From Serinus canaria (taxonomy: Eukaryota > Chordata > Aves > Passeriformes > Fringillidae), in assembly GCF_022539315.1 (NCBI RefSeq), contig NC_066314.1:46809180-46873179 (forward strand): a stretch of DNA of 64,000 bases, read 5' to 3'. The notes beneath the pieces were generated by a model that worked only from the letters and a program-made list of their open reading frames with translations, ran no database searches and was not told the origin of the DNA. The position numbers and the translations under genes are program-made. Below are positions 1-13,500 of the stretch, in pieces (position 1 is the first letter of the stretch; each line of letters begins with the position of its first letter).

Positions 1-1810
1 TTTTTCATTTTTCTTTTCTAAATCCTTCTTTCCTTTCTGTATCTCTGTCCCATATCCCAGGGGAACTCTTCCCAGGCATGGATGGGCATAATGGTGCTCT
101 GTCCCAAGCTGAAGGCAGGGTCACAGAAGTTCACAAACTCATCTTATGCAGACTGTGATCGAGGTTGAACACGTCTCGCGAAAATCCATGTGGCAGAGAG
201 TAGTGGCACTATTTCCCACCCTGCTGCAGCATTAGAAAGTCCTGGAAGTCTACAGTCACTGAGGCAGCTGAGAGGCTGTCACAGCAAATGGCCCCATTCC
301 CAGGGAGCACTAATGGGTACAGTGGTGTAAGGGTACAGGCTAGGAGCAGCCTGCCCGTGAATTTGTAATCATGGTCACACCAATGGCTAGAGGAAGCAGA
401 ACAGACCCTGCTGGAGTTGAAGAGCTCAAAAGTCAAGTGCTAAAAGTGATAATTATAGTACCAGCAGCAGGCAAACATTTTATCTGCTGAGTGGGGTGAA
501 GGTTGATAGGGGCAGAGGATTGGTGCATGCAGCAAGGAGAATCCACAAGTTTCCCATCTGTCCTCTAAGACGGCTTGTAGTGGCGCCCTGACCAAAACCA
601 TCTCCTGGGGCTTTGCTTGTCCACTGAATCCCCAGTGACGCACCTAAGAAAAGAGACTGAGCACAAACTAGCAACAGAAGTGATGCCAAACTCACTAGCA
701 ATTAAAGTAGGGAAGGAATCTGAAGGAGGGCCTCAAAGTTCATAACATTTGTGTCACCCCCAGGTTTGCTGGGGGAAAGTCAGGAAGCAGATGGGAGGAT
801 CTGGGAGCTAATAGGACAGGACTGTTGGCAGGGAGCTAGTGGGATAGGACTCAGTAGAGAAGGAGGAGGGAAGCAAGAGCTGGAGATAGCAGCACTTGCT
901 AGCTCTCACAAAGGGAACATGAACCCAGAATAAAGTCCTCATCATATGTGGGATCATAAGAGAGCAGAAGAGAAAGGCAAATAGTGAAGAAAAATACTGT
1001 GTGAAATCTCTTCCCACACAAAATATCAGAACCCACTGACACAAAGCCTAGAGTAGTGCTGACCCTCTGGCTCACTTTGCAAGACATCACTCATCACTGC
1101 ACTGAGGCATGGTCCTTCATGGGGCAAAAGAGTAGACATCCTTCACCACCTCCATCTGCATACCTGCACCTCTGTGATAAATACGACAGGGGCATCTAGG
1201 CACCCAGAACACACCCAGGGGCTACCTGGCCAGTGAAGCAAAGAGCTTTACTAACCTGCTGATGAAAAGGCAGTGTGGAAAGGCATGCAGCATTCTGCCC
1301 CCAAGGAGCAGAGTACAGAGAAGTGAACAAAATTCAGCACATTTGCTTATCATGATGAACCACTACTCATGGTTAAGACAAGCAGGAGAGCTCAGGTTAC
1401 TGCCCCCTTGCAGAAAGTGGGTTTTCTTCTTGTTCTTTCATGATTGTCAGCCCTACAAGGCTTCAGTTTGCCTGAAGCACTCATGAGGAGATTTATCATC
1501 ATGATCAGAGTCTGGGGGCAGCTGCAGCTACTCTGGAAAATTAATTCCAGTTCTGAAATAACTGGTGAGGTTGTGAAGATATTTACTGGGAGGAAAAAAT
1601 CAAAATCGCAAAAGGTTTCACAGACCTGAAATCCTGAAATGGTTCAGTCACTGTCTGGATCTTTGCTGCTCAGAAAATGGAAGACTTCACACCTATTTTA
1701 AAACATATCTTTTTATATATACTCCATGAGACATAGCCTCAAAATCCATTTGCCATCTTTCAAGAATCAAATGTGCCAAGCTGTACAGAGCTGCAAGCTG
1801 TGTTACTAAA

Positions 1811-2262
1811 TCCAGAGGAGACTAACAGAAATGATCAGAAGACTAGAAAACATGACCTACCAAGACGGACTGAACAAATTCACATTTAACCCGCACCAGA
1901 AATGACTGGGAGACAACATGATAGAAGACTTCAAACCCACATGGGGACAATAAGAAGAGGTAGAGAATAAACAATTCCCTATGTCCATTAGGGAGACACT
2001 GAGTATTTGTGGGCTTAAATTGGAGCCAGGGAAATCTAGGTTAGACATTAGGAAAACTTAACAGGGCAAGGAGAAAGGAGCCATAGGAGAGATTGACTTG
2101 GGATTTCATGGGATTTGTAGCATTGAAGATGTCTCAGAACAGGTGAGACAAACATCTGTCAGGAATAATTTCAGTCTAGTTGAACCCTCTCTTGGGGCAC
2201 AGGGAGGGTCTAGTTGACCTCCTGATGTTCCTTCCAGGCATAGCACTTGATTATAGATGAGT
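1811..2262 (+). mobile_element. Old, diverged CR1 LINE 3' fragment
   Basis: The run starts with TCCAGAGGAGACTAACAGAA then atgatcagaagactag, and continues with gggcttaaattg, taggttagacattaggaaaa, aaacatctgtcaggaat and finally gacctcctgatgttccttcc. These phrases follow the order of an amniote CR1 3' end. Divergence and small indels are high, so it is an old insertion. It is antisense to GRIN2B. The boundaries are approximate. Confidence 0.75.
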
Positions 2263-4095
2263 GTGTAGTTAAAGACTGAGCTACAGTGAATGCAACTGGA
2301 CCAAATCAGTGCTTCCCACTCAGCCTTTCATCACATGTCTCCTACTGCCTGTTTGCCTGAAAGTTCCCAGGATGAAGCACCTTGCTATTTACATAAAATT
2401 AGTGAGAATTTGGAGAATGTTCCAAAGCACTGCAAAGGTATTGGAATTATGTGTTTAAAATATATTAATAATTTCTTGTATTGTGGCATTGCCTGGAGCT
2501 GCTGTTAAGGGCCAACAGTTTGTGTTGCCTGACACAAAGATCTCTGCTTCACACTTATAGTTTTATGTTTGTATTTCTGCTGAATGGAAAAATAAATCTG
2601 GAAAAAGAGCATGAGGTTCCATGTATGAAAGGTTTTGGTCTGTGATCAGAACATGCTGGAGATTACTTCAGTGTCTTCCAAAAAGAGCCTGCCAGCATAA
2701 AATTCAACCAGTTCAGAGTTTGATTATAATAGTCTGATCCTCCCTGAGGAAGACACCCACTTCAAGATAAAACATTTGTGTCCAGGAAGTACTGTGTATT
2801 TTTCTTACCACTAATACCATAGCTCATCATAACCTCATTTCAGTCCAGCCCCAGCTCCTATGAAATTAGGGATTGTTTCGGTTTAATGGACGCCAAGTAG
2901 ACAGCAGGGCTCAAGCAGGCCACAGATCTAACCCCAACACTCTTTATTACCCTTCTACTAATTGTCTGGTTCATCTGAGAGACCACAAATTCACTCCCAG
3001 AGACTGAACAACCCTTCTTACCACCGACGGAAGCCACCAAGCCTTCACTGAGGGTGTGACTTGTGAAGCATGTGACAGGCAAGATAAAAACAGGACTGCA
3101 TTTAGCTGTGCCTCCCCAGAGACTGCAAAGCATTCCAGCAACAGATTCCCACAGCCAGGCCTGCTAATAACCCCTAGGAGGATTCATGCTGCTACCGCTT
3201 CATTTTCCTTCTCTGACGATGGAATTTTCCCCCTTGAGAACAAATGTGGTGCCAGCTAGGATCAAATCCTCCTGGACTTTTGCTGGTAAGCTTTAATGAA
3301 GTTGAGTGACAGACCAAGCCTGACGTGAAGTCTCTACAGCCTGAGCTTTGGATGACTGCACCCTGGGCAGGACCTAGTCAGCCTGCCTTCAGCTATGTCC
3401 TGCCCACACATGCTATGCCATGCTCTTTGTTTCCTCTCACTCCCGGCCCACTGAGACCTCTTCTGACTCCCAGAACACACACCCTCGTCTGGTCTGAACA
3501 GTGCCAAGACCATGAGGTAGACAGGTCCTCCTGGAAACCAGGCACAAGCTGGAGGCTTTCACCTTCTTGCCAAATTCCTGCAACTACTGGGAGACCCCAG
3601 TGGCTGCCAGGCACCAATGTGATTGCTCTTCTGTCTCATTCACAAGTCGTTCCCACAGCTCTCTTATGAATACACTTGTCCTGACAGCTCCCCATTTCAT
3701 TCTAATTTCCCCATTAATTTCTTCCTCACTTTCACCAAGCAAGTCACTCGCAAGTCTATGCAGAGAACAAGCAGGCAAGGAGAGAAAGTTTTCTGTGCAT
3801 GGTGGGCCAAAGGGGCATTTTTCTGAGCCATACACATGATTGCATACAGACTTGCTTCATATCTATCAAGCGTTCTGATGAATTCTCCTTCCTTTGCTCT
3901 GACTTCTCACACCCAAAACTTTTTTTATATCTCATTTTCTTAGCCCTTAAACTACCCCCTCTGCTTCAACAGAAACCCTTTGGGAATGCTTGTTCAGAGC
4001 CTGGACCACTGACATTTATGTGGGAGGTGAAATGAACCAAAACTTCCCACTAACTCGGAAATTCACACCATTTCTAAAATGGTGCTTTGAGTTGC

Positions 4096-4122
4096 ATGCA
4101 AATTATTCCAAAATATGCAAAT
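4096..4122 (+). promoter_or_regulatory. Paired octamer (ATGCAAAT) motifs
   Basis: Two exact ATGCAAAT octamers occupy 4096-4103 and 4115-4122, with start-to-start spacing of 19 bp and an AT-rich spacer. The octamer is the core site of POU-domain factors, including the neural Brn/Oct class. The pair lies about 500 bp past the 115-bp exon inside the next intron. A regulatory role is inferred only from the motif. Confidence 0.35.
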
Positions 4123-4612
4123 TTGGATCTTTGAACGACTCAATATGATCTCATGTTCACATCCTTCTTGATGCACCATCCCATTGCAAGGGACACTGGC
4201 CAGATACATCAAGCACAGTTAATACAGGCATAAATTACTAAGTGTGGCTGTAGCTCAACCACAGTCACTCAGTGACAGAACTTCACTGCCACCAAGCCAT
4301 ACAGAGGACTATTTTCTGTCTCAGCCACTGAAACTCATGGCACAGAGAAGGTATCTTCTCTGAAAGGCCGGGAAACTTGTGTTCAGAGATTACAGAAAGG
4401 AAGCTGATGAATTTTTTATGCATGCTAATGGAAGACTGTAATGGCATCCTGCATGGAGAAGACAGCAGCCTGGGCAGTGGAGATACCAGTGGTCTGGGAT
4501 ACGAGAAGCAGATTGCCAGCCCTTGATAAGAAGTACAGAAAGGTGGGGAGGATCATTTGCCTGGAGCCTTCCCCCTTCCTTTTCCCTGACACAATTGGAG
4601 AATTACCAAACA

Positions 4613-4623
4613 TATCCTACCCT
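4613..4623 (-). other. GRIN2B: Splice donor of the 115-bp GRIN2B exon (AGG|GTAGGA)
   Basis: The minus strand reads GAGAGG|GTAGGATATG, with GT at 4620-4619. The intronic part deviates from GTAAGT at +4 and +6, so this looks weaker than the donor of the upstream exon. Confidence 0.9.
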
Positions 4624-4735
4624 CTCCCACTTCCTCTCCTTGGTCAAAAGGATGATGACCAGCTTGGGATGCATCTGGTATCCGTCCTCACTGAACGACA
4701 AATTCCTGCCTTCAAAGGTGACATTGATCAGGTAC
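4621..4735 (-). CDS. GRIN2B: GRIN2B internal coding exon (human exon 4): GluN2B residues 337(part)-375
   Basis: This short exon carries the next part of the GluN2B amino-terminal domain. Read on the minus strand from 4735 it gives one G, which completes the split Arg337 codon, then 38 codons starting [14 protein letters not shown] and ending TKERKWER, before a GTAGGA donor. The 115-bp length and phases (2 in, 0 out) continue the upstream exon exactly and match the human boundaries as I recall them (c.1011-1125). Two N-glycosylation sequons known in GluN2B are present: NVT at Asn341 and NLS at Asn348. One residue, Thr368, differs from the Asn I remember in human. The exon has no in-frame ATG and no long open frame on its strand, so ORF callers miss it. 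It was found by translating around the conserved sequence. The next exon (linker to the ligand-binding domain) was not found in 1-4620. Confidence 0.97.
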
Positions 4736-4775
4736 CTGTGGGAGAGAAGAGAGCAAGGAGAACATTAATGCTTGG
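4736..4775 (-). other. GRIN2B: Splice acceptor of the 115-bp GRIN2B exon
   Basis: The minus strand shows a pyrimidine tract (about 4738-4758) ending cccacAG, with AG at 4737-4736. An AT-rich GCATTAATG stretch further upstream (about 4763-4771) is a plausible branch region. The exon's first base G completes the split codon AG|G. Confidence 0.93.
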
Positions 4776-7700
4776 AAACCAAACCCAAAACGAGACCCTG
4801 CCTCCCCTCTTCAGCTCACATCAGGAAGGTAGAAGCACAGTGCAAAACAATGGAAAATCTTAGAGGAAGGGAATTAGAGAAAAAGAGGACAATTAGTCCA
4901 GAAATTGGGACAATCAGGCAAGGTAGGGCAATTGCCCCCATTTTGTCACTGGGATAGGGAAGTGATGTACTGTGCTGGCTCTCAATGCATTCCTAAAAGC
5001 ATGTCTAAGAGTCACACACACACATGTATGCCCGCAGTCCCTGGTTCTCCTCTGCCTCAAAGGGCAGAGGGATCCTTACAATCAGATGTGTAAGCACACT
5101 CCATAGCCCACACACCACTCACCCTCCAAAGGGGATTTTGCATGCCACTTGAGGATAGTGATGGGCAACAAGTGAAGCAGTGGAGACAGCCTCCCCCCAG
5201 CCCAAATATCGAGGCAATGGCTCAGGAAGCAGTGGAGACCAGAGGAAGGAGCAGCACACCTGCAAGAAGCTCTATTCCTATCAGAGCCAGCACACCTCAT
5301 GGGGCCCAGAGTGATCCTGTGGAGGAGCTTAGGAATAGGGATAATGATGTTGAAAGAGCCCAGTGAAAGTCTTTTTTTCCTAGGGACAGAGTCGAGCCTT
5401 ACACCCAGTAAAATCAAGCTAAAGGGTGATCAGCCCTGCAGCCAACATCAGCGATTCTCTTTGCCTGGAAAGGCCCCATCACTCCTGCAGAGGACACTCC
5501 CTGTTGGGGCACTTCATGTCAGCTGTACAAATGGACAGTTAAACAGTCCAGGCTTCCATCTCATTTATCCTAAAGCCTCCTTACTCAGCTCTGGCAATAG
5601 GGAAGGCCTTTAAGTGGACTGAGATTACAGCTACACTCATTTCAAGGCCTTGCTGCACATTGAGAGCATGTTAAAAGGGTGGTGCTGTAAATAAGAATCA
5701 GGTCTATTGTTTTCTTAACTGTCAGACCATCTAGAAATACACTGTAGGGAAGAGGAGGTAAATACACATTTCACAGTTCAGTGGTTTCTATGACATTGCC
5801 ATGGCACTCTGACAGTTTACCCTGTTCGTATATTTCACTTCAATTCACAATCCTGTTGCATGAAGTAGATTTTACCTTTGTAAATCTGCTCTGGCACCAG
5901 TAGCATCACATCACTGTGAGAGGCAGAGGTGACCAAGCTGCCTGCAGGGCTGGGCCCTGCACTCTGCACTCCCCTGCTCCACACAGTTCTATAAATTACA
6001 CAAGCAACATTTCTATTACAGACATGAGAGGTTTTCTATTCTATTACACCGTGACATCAGGAAACATTTCCTAATATTCAGCTTCAATTTGTCCCTTATG
6101 AACTCAATTTGAACCAATTTCAAGAAAATAAATAAGAGGGGAAAAAAATCTGTTCTTTCGGTGGGTTCATGCTTTCCTACTATGTGCACAAAGAGACCTC
6201 CCTGCTAATCTAATGAAATCATTGTATCAGGGAAACTTCTTCAAACAAATAAAAAAGCAGGGCATTCTTTTATTTTCTTCCTTTCTCAAACTTTTTTGTT
6301 TTAACTACATTAATCAACCAAACTCATCTACTCCCCATTGCCAAGTGCAATCAGCAATTATGTTTATTTCTAAAGGAAATTCCACACTTGATCCATGTTG
6401 TGACCTTCAAGGGACGTGTTCAGCATTGGAAATACGGCCATAAGGGAGCCCAGCATGAAACATCTGCAACAGGACAGTTTTCAAAGGCAGACAATTGGTT
6501 ATTTTCCAAAAACCAAAGCCATTTGGAACCCAAACATTGAGTGAACCCCAAAACATCCTCCACCCAGAAAATCTTAGCCATGCAATTGTTCGTAATGGCA
6601 TAAAACATCCCACGCTCTTTTTCTGTTTTTTTTTTTTCCCAGCTGTGTGAATTGTTCTGGTACTCAGGAATGCAAGGCACAGACCATTGCCAGGTATGTG
6701 CACCCTACAAGACCTAATTAAGGCTCTGGTGGGAGGGATCTTCCAGTGGACCAAGATTACAGTTCATGACTTCTCTGCACTGGCCACCAGAGCAAAGACA
6801 AAGAAAGGCTCCAAGAAGATGAGGATGCCATTAGCCTGATGGGAGTTGCAGCTTTATCTGTCAGTAATGAGTAAGCAATGCCAACATCTAATTAAACAAA
6901 CACCAATATTAAACTGTTCTCAGCCCTGTTTCTCCTTACACCCAAGAACGATTCCACTACAGGAATCTCCCTTGCACAGCTTGACAAGAAGAGTTCACAG
7001 AAATCAGCAACAGATATGAGACAAGAGGGTGTCATTTATGCTCATTTTCAGTGGAAAGATTAGAACCTCTAATAATAATCAAGGCGGGATCATCAACGAC
7101 TCTGATCCTTGGAGCTGCCTTGAGATTTACACTTAAAGCAGCACTAAAATCCCTTACTTCACACCTTAATGATTTGAATTAGTCTCCAAATTTGGCAGTA
7201 TAACTCTTCAGAGTGTTTTCTCTCCAACCCATTAGCAATATGTTTACAAAAGTTTGCAGGAGGAGTGCAGAAGGAGTGGCATCCCCCCCAGCTTCCCCTG
7301 CTCTCCTGTACCTATGCTGCCAGCTAACACAGGGATGCAGGGTGAGAGCAGCTTGCAGGGAGCTGCAGGGCTTGCTTGGGTGCACTGAGCCTGTGTGACA
7401 AAGCATCAGGGCTTGAAGGACTCCCAGGCAGGCCGAGTCAGCAGCATGCTGCAAGGCAGCCACACTCGAGTGGCTCTGCCCTCCATCATTACTGCAGCAG
7501 CAGTCCCCCTCTTCGGCAGCACTGCTGCCCTGGCACCCCAGCACCACTGCTGCCTGCTCTGGCCAGGGGGATTTGGTTCCTCCCTACAGCCTGCACACAC
7601 ACCAGTCCCTAAGCAGGCAAGCAGGGGGCTGAGATCCTCCCTGACATGTCTGAACTGAGCCACCAGAGTGAACGGGGGCACAACATGAGGGCAAGCAGGT

Positions 7701-8520
7701 TGTGCGTGCAGGTGACATAAACCAGGAGGACACTGTACCTGTAAAAATCTTAACCCCTGCATGTTTGGCACTTCAAAATGGAGAGAGTTAGAGAAAGAGA
7801 AAAGGGGCATGCTGGGGGCTGACACAGGCAATTTAATTTAATTTGCTAGAATCACCTTTCAGCAAAAGATTTTGCTTATCTGGCAATTTCTGGAACTACT
7901 TGATGCAAGCACAGAAGGGTTGAGCCCTTCACCAGCCCAGTGGCGATGCAGCGGGTGCAATGCCCAAACTCAGATGGGTGAGAGCAAAACATACACAGCC
8001 TGTGGAAACAGGCTGACACCGTGAGCCCCGTGGTATGGACAAGCAGGCAGGAGCAAAGGGACATGCCCTTGGGCACAAAGCAAATTAGACCCAGGGGGAC
8101 CTAAGCCCCATCCTGGGCTCTGACATAACATCACCCATCCTGGACATTAATCTGTCAGCCCTGCAAGTTAAAGGAGAGCGTTTTAAAGCATAGCTAATAG
8201 AGCATTAAAACCACATCAGATGGCCAATTTAGGACCAGCAGAGAGATGATGGCATTTTAAATGGCTTCAGCCGTGATGGAGAAAGCCTGTAGAGGCAGAT
8301 GGTGGGCACAGGGGGCTTGAGGGAACACAGAAAGGGTGCTAACCAAATTTGTTCTGCCCCAGAGACAGCTGTGAAGGAGATGCATGTGAAATCAGCACTT
8401 GCCACTCCTTCTACCTCCAGTGCCTTGCCTGGAATCAGCTCCTCCTAAGCCTGCTGACTGGAGGGGCAAATTTGGACATTGCATCCGTTCATTCTGTCAC
8501 ATTCCCTGCCTCACATGTGT
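4776..8520. other. Unique intronic stretch, no recognised element
   Basis: Besides the small inverted repeat near 5.05 kb, I see only short homopolymers, for example a T run near 6630-6640. Overlapping open frames on both strands at 7.2-7.8 kb reflect GC-rich CAG/CTG-biased sequence and have no recognisable domains. Confidence 0.6.
5048..5069. repeat. Short inverted repeat (8-bp stem)
   Basis: CCTCTGCC and GGCAGAGG are separated by a six-base loop. It is small and could be chance. Confidence 0.4.
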
Positions 8521-8523
8521 GCA

Positions 8524-8555
8524 GCACACACACAAACACACACACACACACACAC
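8524..8555. repeat. (CA)n microsatellite
   Basis: An almost pure CA run of about 16 units with one interruption (caaaca). Probably length-polymorphic. Confidence 0.9.
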
Positions 8556-11500
8556 TCTCCCTGCGTCCTGTCAGTGCTTGTTATGCTTCAGTGAGACAAG
8601 CAGTCTGTCTGAAATGGCGTGATTATCCTTCCATCGATCGCTTCCCTGAGTAAGACAGACCGTATAAATAAAACAGCCTCTCCACAGTCAGCACTGGGGA
8701 GTCATCTCTGCAGCCCAGCACACGAGGGAAAAACAAGGTGTAGGTGGAGGGTGGGGAAGGAAAAGCTGTGGGATACCTTTTACTTTTGCAGGGTAAAAGG
8801 CAGGTGGAATGTGACTCAGGATAAAAGGATGGGGATGCATACCACCACCATCCTGTCTGGAATCTCACTGTAATGGGAAACACTGAGGCCAATCATAACA
8901 GCAGTGAGATGAAAGCAGTGAAAGTCCTTTACTCCACAGAATCTGCATGGTGAAATTGGCATTTTTTCCCCCTAGAGACAGTGTTAAAAATTCACCAGTC
9001 TGAGGTATCAGGGAACAGACCCACTTTGCACCCAGGAAGGAGCAAAAAAAGCTAAAGCATGTTACTGCATTTTAGTAGGAGTGCCCACAGCTCTAAACCA
9101 CATTCCCTCTCTCAGCACCAGCAAGACCAACCCAGCCTTGCCTGATGCAAACAACCAGGACAGAGTACATTAATCCAGCCCTGCAGCAGGGTCCTGCCCA
9201 TCCTTACACCTGCTCCCAAACAAGGATGGACAGACAAAAGGATGGGTGCACTCAAAGGACAGGGAAAAGGGAGTCTAGGACCAGTATATTGATCTACAAA
9301 TGGGAATTCTGACCTTCAAGGAGCAAGTGATTGACAGATAAAAGACTTAACCAGCACTAACTGTGCTGTTAATGCCTTCATCGGAGTGACTGAAGTAGTG
9401 TTGATTTTTTTTAATGAGAAAACTGCAACTGATCCCTTTCACTTCATATACTTCCATTCTCTAAACCCATGGAAGGCTTAAAATAATACAGATATTATTT
9501 CTCCATACCATTGTTCAAAATTTCTGTGGCTGCCTCTGCCTCAGAGCACAGCCAGCTCAGACACAAGAGCCATCCAGACCCAGCTGTGTGCGCATGAGTT
9601 CTCTTGAGGTAAGAGAGGCTCCACAGGATATCAAACACAACCGTTCACCCCAAAAAAAGGCAAAAACAGGCTCTGCCTGGGCCTTTGATCAAATTTCCCC
9701 ATGGAATCTGTCCTGAAAATCCTGATCCTGGCTGAGCCTTTCAGAGGTTCTCTCATTTCTCACCGTCCCTCTCGTGGCTGCACTGTCAGTGGCTCATGGA
9801 GTTGGGAAAGGCAGGCACATCTGTCTGCATCTGTGTAACATCTGCCTGGTGTCAGGTACAATTTAGAGCGAAAGGACTCCATGCAAAGGGCACAAGTGCA
9901 GCTGATTTTATGTAACAAGAGGCCATAATGAAGAACAAAAGCAAAACAAGTTAGAAAAAAAAACCAAAAAACAGAAGCAACCATTGACTAGGAAAAGTAA
10001 ATCTTAAGGGAATGATATTTCACTCTTTCATTTATTTCTTTCTCTTTCACTGTCAGTGGTACCACCGAATATGGGGAAATGCACTGTAAGAAAGAAAGAG
10101 TAGAAAAGAGTGCTACCAAATTCCAAATTGTGCAGGCATCCTGCAGCAGAAGATCTGCCCAGACTATAGCCTAAATTACTTCTGGGAATCAATCTGACCA
10201 GTAGCCTTAGAGAAATGCCCAGAGCTCAAGATTGTCTTCATTAAGCAAAAAGATTTGGAGATCATCTAGATTAGGAAATATCCCCCAGGCTAAAAGATAA
10301 CAGAGATGGAAGAGATTCATTTGGTTTGTTTCTGCTGTCCACACCTTTTTAGAAGACAAGAGGGCAGCTACTGGGCTGCAATAAATCAGTGATATTCATT
10401 TGACATCAATGGAGTGATACTGGTCAATCCACTGAGACTGGCCCTTCACCTCTAAGAAGATTAATTTTTTGGTGTTTGATCCTGACCTCTGAAATAACCA
10501 TTTCTGGTGGAAGACAAATTTCTACTGAACTATCCTTGCTTTTTCTCCACCACATGTAACAAAGTTGCTTTGAAAATAATGTGTATGTGTGCTGAGACTT
10601 CCAAATGAAAGCTCCTATGTACAGTGGAAGGATAAATCTTTTCCATCAATCCCTCTCTTAATATAAAAAAAAAAAATTGTGCTTCCACTTTGTTTCCCAT
10701 TTCTTCTATTTATCTACCATGAATTTGTCATTTCACAAAGACTCTGAGATGACAGCTCCTGGGGACTGAGGATATATCTATCCTTGGAGGATGCAGGCAG
10801 CCACAGCAATGGCAGGGCTGCTTCCCTACATGCATTGCTTGATCCTAATGAGACGGGACCATTCCTGAGAATGAGAAGCAAAGCTCACTCTCCACAGCGT
10901 GTGCAGCCCCCAGCCTCCCTCCTGAGAATGTGAGGGGAAACTCATCCTTGCACCACAGGGTTCTGCCTCACAGACAGGTGTCCATCAGGAAGCAGATGGG
11001 GCGGGGGAGTCACTGAATAACCCCTCAAAAGGGACCACGGGTTCCAGCCTGGGGCTGACATGACAGCAATGACACCAAGGTGGAAGGCTGCTTGTGTGAG
11101 CTTCAGAGTTTTCACAATAAATTTTTCCTCTGTCTACATATTGTCATCCAGGACCTGATCTCCCATTTGCTTATCATCCTGTGCAGTCACTAATGGGGAA
11201 AGAGGTGCCCTTCAGGCCGAGAGGCATTTCACACTCCCTCTGCCAGGGTGCTGCTGACAGTCCCAAAGCCAGTCACTGCATGTGACTTGTAGGATAAACA
11301 AATATACAATAGGAATATAGAATATATTCAATATATACAATAGAATATACATATTCTTCATGGGAAGAAGAGCGAGATAAATCTTGATTTTGCCCTGTGT
11401 GCTATGCTGGTCACAGCAATATCTTGAAATTTCAGCCAAAGACAATTTTTTCTCACAGACATCCCGACTAACCTATTTTCACAAATGCCAGGGCCATGAA

Positions 11501-13500
11501 AAATTATCTGGCAAAACGACTTTTTAAATAGGATAAGAATGTGGCCACAACATTTTCTCATGAAGAGGTCAATGTTTTGTTAGAAATAAAAAGAAACATA
11601 AGATCTGAAAACTCTGGTAATTTTGGACAGAAGATGAAGCTTCCGGTATCATCATGCTCCCACACAGTCTGGTCTGTTGTGTGACACCTTCCACCCTTTC
11701 TTCTGTGGAAGAGTCCCAGTTAAAATGCATCTGTGGTGTACCACATGGAAAGAATCCTACAAGGATCAGCATCACCTCAACAGGGGAAGAAAGATCACTG
11801 AATATTTAGTTCAAGTTTTGTGAAGGAGAAAAAGGAATACAAAATTCCTATGCTCCTAATCACAAGAGACAGCATATAGAATTTCCATGTCAAAATATTC
11901 CCTTTAAACCCCAAATACTTCATTTACAAATTCTGAATTCTTCTAAACTTATATATTTTTTGCCCTTTTTTTTTCCCCTGGGAAAATGACACAGTCCTAA
12001 GTAACAAGGGAATATACCTCTACATCTTCTGGCCCCACTGGAAATAAAACAGAAATAAGGAAAAATGTTCTAAGAGCATAGTCTGTTAAAGCTGGAACGA
12101 TCTATAAATGTCATAGGAAATCAGCCTATTCTCAGAAAGGTTTTTTTAGCCAGAAAAGCTTTGATAAAAACAAATATACTTCTGAACTGACTCACCAAAC
12201 CTTTAAGTAACAGAAAATAGCTAATAGAAAATTAGCTTTAAGGTCAAAATTGTTACAGTCACTGCATAAAATAAAAACTAAATGTTCAGTCCAAAATTGG
12301 ATCAAGCTGGAAAGCTTTACAGAGTTATTAAATTCCTGCCAATTACTTTTTTAAAGTATTATTTTTTTATTGCTACACCTTTACATCCTTCCTTGTTCAT
12401 TAGGTACAGATAACATATCACTTTTCTCCAAAGCAAAAATAGCTTTCAAGGTATTTCTTTCATATGAAAGGACTAAAAATCAGCTTACATGGGACAGTAA
12501 AAGCATGGAAAATTACATTTGTCAGAACAGCCGACAATGGGTCATAATTATGTCTTGGCACCAACTAACAGGTCACTGATGAAAGCCATACCACTAGAAT
12601 AAAACAAATGCTGAAAGGTTAGGAGATGTCCTTCAGATCTGTTTATCTGTCTTCAGGCACAGTCATACAATCATTGATAGGAGAAGCAGTCACAGAACAG
12701 AAGTCAAATGAGGCTCTTCAGTGATTTTTCACCAGGATGTCTTTCAAGCTCTGTCAATTTGAAGAGCTGTAAAAAAATATTCCAGTTGAACTACTGTCCC
12801 TATGCAGCGAATTTAATCCCGCTGACAGCAGCCTTACTTTTCTTAATCATTTTTGTACATCCCTTTGAAATCTCACATGGCTGTGGACCATGGCTTAAAA
12901 AATCTGGCTGAGCAGATGTGCATGTCAAGGACCTCTTTGGTCTTCTGAAGGAGGCTGGTGTGCTGGGGTGCAGCCAGCCATCAGGGCATCTCGCTATTTA
13001 ACCAGAGGTCACTCCAGTTTCTGTCTTGGGAGTCAAGACCAGCAAACAGGTGAACATGTCAGTTTTCCTACGGAGCTTTCAGAACATTTTTGTTATGGAA
13101 AACCACTCAAACCTGCCAGAAAGGTCCATCTCACTGACAGAAGCCAGGCAAAGCTAAACCAGTTGGAGACTGAAATAAATCCTTTTATTATATTCTCAGA
13201 AAAAGCAAACTAGCTCGACTTTTTTGACCCAAGGAGAAACCACTAGTGATTTTGGGGTTATTCAAGTTTATCAAGTGTTGGAGGCATTCGCACATTTGCA
13301 AGGGGCAATGAATTCACAGTGTTGGCAGGAGCAGAGTCACGCCTGCAAGGAGACTCACTCCAAAAAGTGTGACTGGATTTTCTTGGGTCTCTAGTAGTTT
13401 GGCCAAGCTGGTACCCTATCACTTTCTTCCCTAAAACACTTCCAAGGGGAAATCGATTCAAAAAATAAACAAATAATCACTCCTGTCTGTAACTGGGAAA
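8556..13500. other. Unique intronic stretch with low-complexity patches
   Basis: No mobile element or gene recognised. An AT-rich patch at 11285-11350 repeats the phrase atatacaatag and related ATA-rich words. A run of A lies near 10668-10677. The open frames are short and without features. Confidence 0.55.

Larger units (their letters stand above)
1..4620 (-). other. GRIN2B: Start of the GRIN2B intron downstream of the 115-bp exon (human intron 4)
   Basis: Intron sequence reaching the window edge. It holds one old CR1 fragment (about 1811-2262) and a paired octamer motif (4096-4122). The next coding exon, which should encode VGKW and the following linker residues, was not seen. The open frames here are short and lack any family resemblance. 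Confidence 0.88.

Noticed and set aside
1..4620. The next GRIN2B exon (linker to the ligand-binding domain)
   Set aside because: I searched the minus strand for the expected highly conserved sequence after residue 375 and saw nothing similar. It must lie beyond the window.
4441..4863. Plus-strand open frame of 140 codons
   Set aside because: It is the shadow of the minus-strand GRIN2B exon at 4621-4735. The minus strand has conserved GluN2B sequence and splice sites; the plus frame has no resemblance to any family.
7179..7831. A gene at 7.2-7.8 kb, suggested by several overlapping frames of 60-141 codons
   Set aside because: Frames occur on both strands over GC- and CAG-rich sequence, without conserved motifs, splice context or start context.
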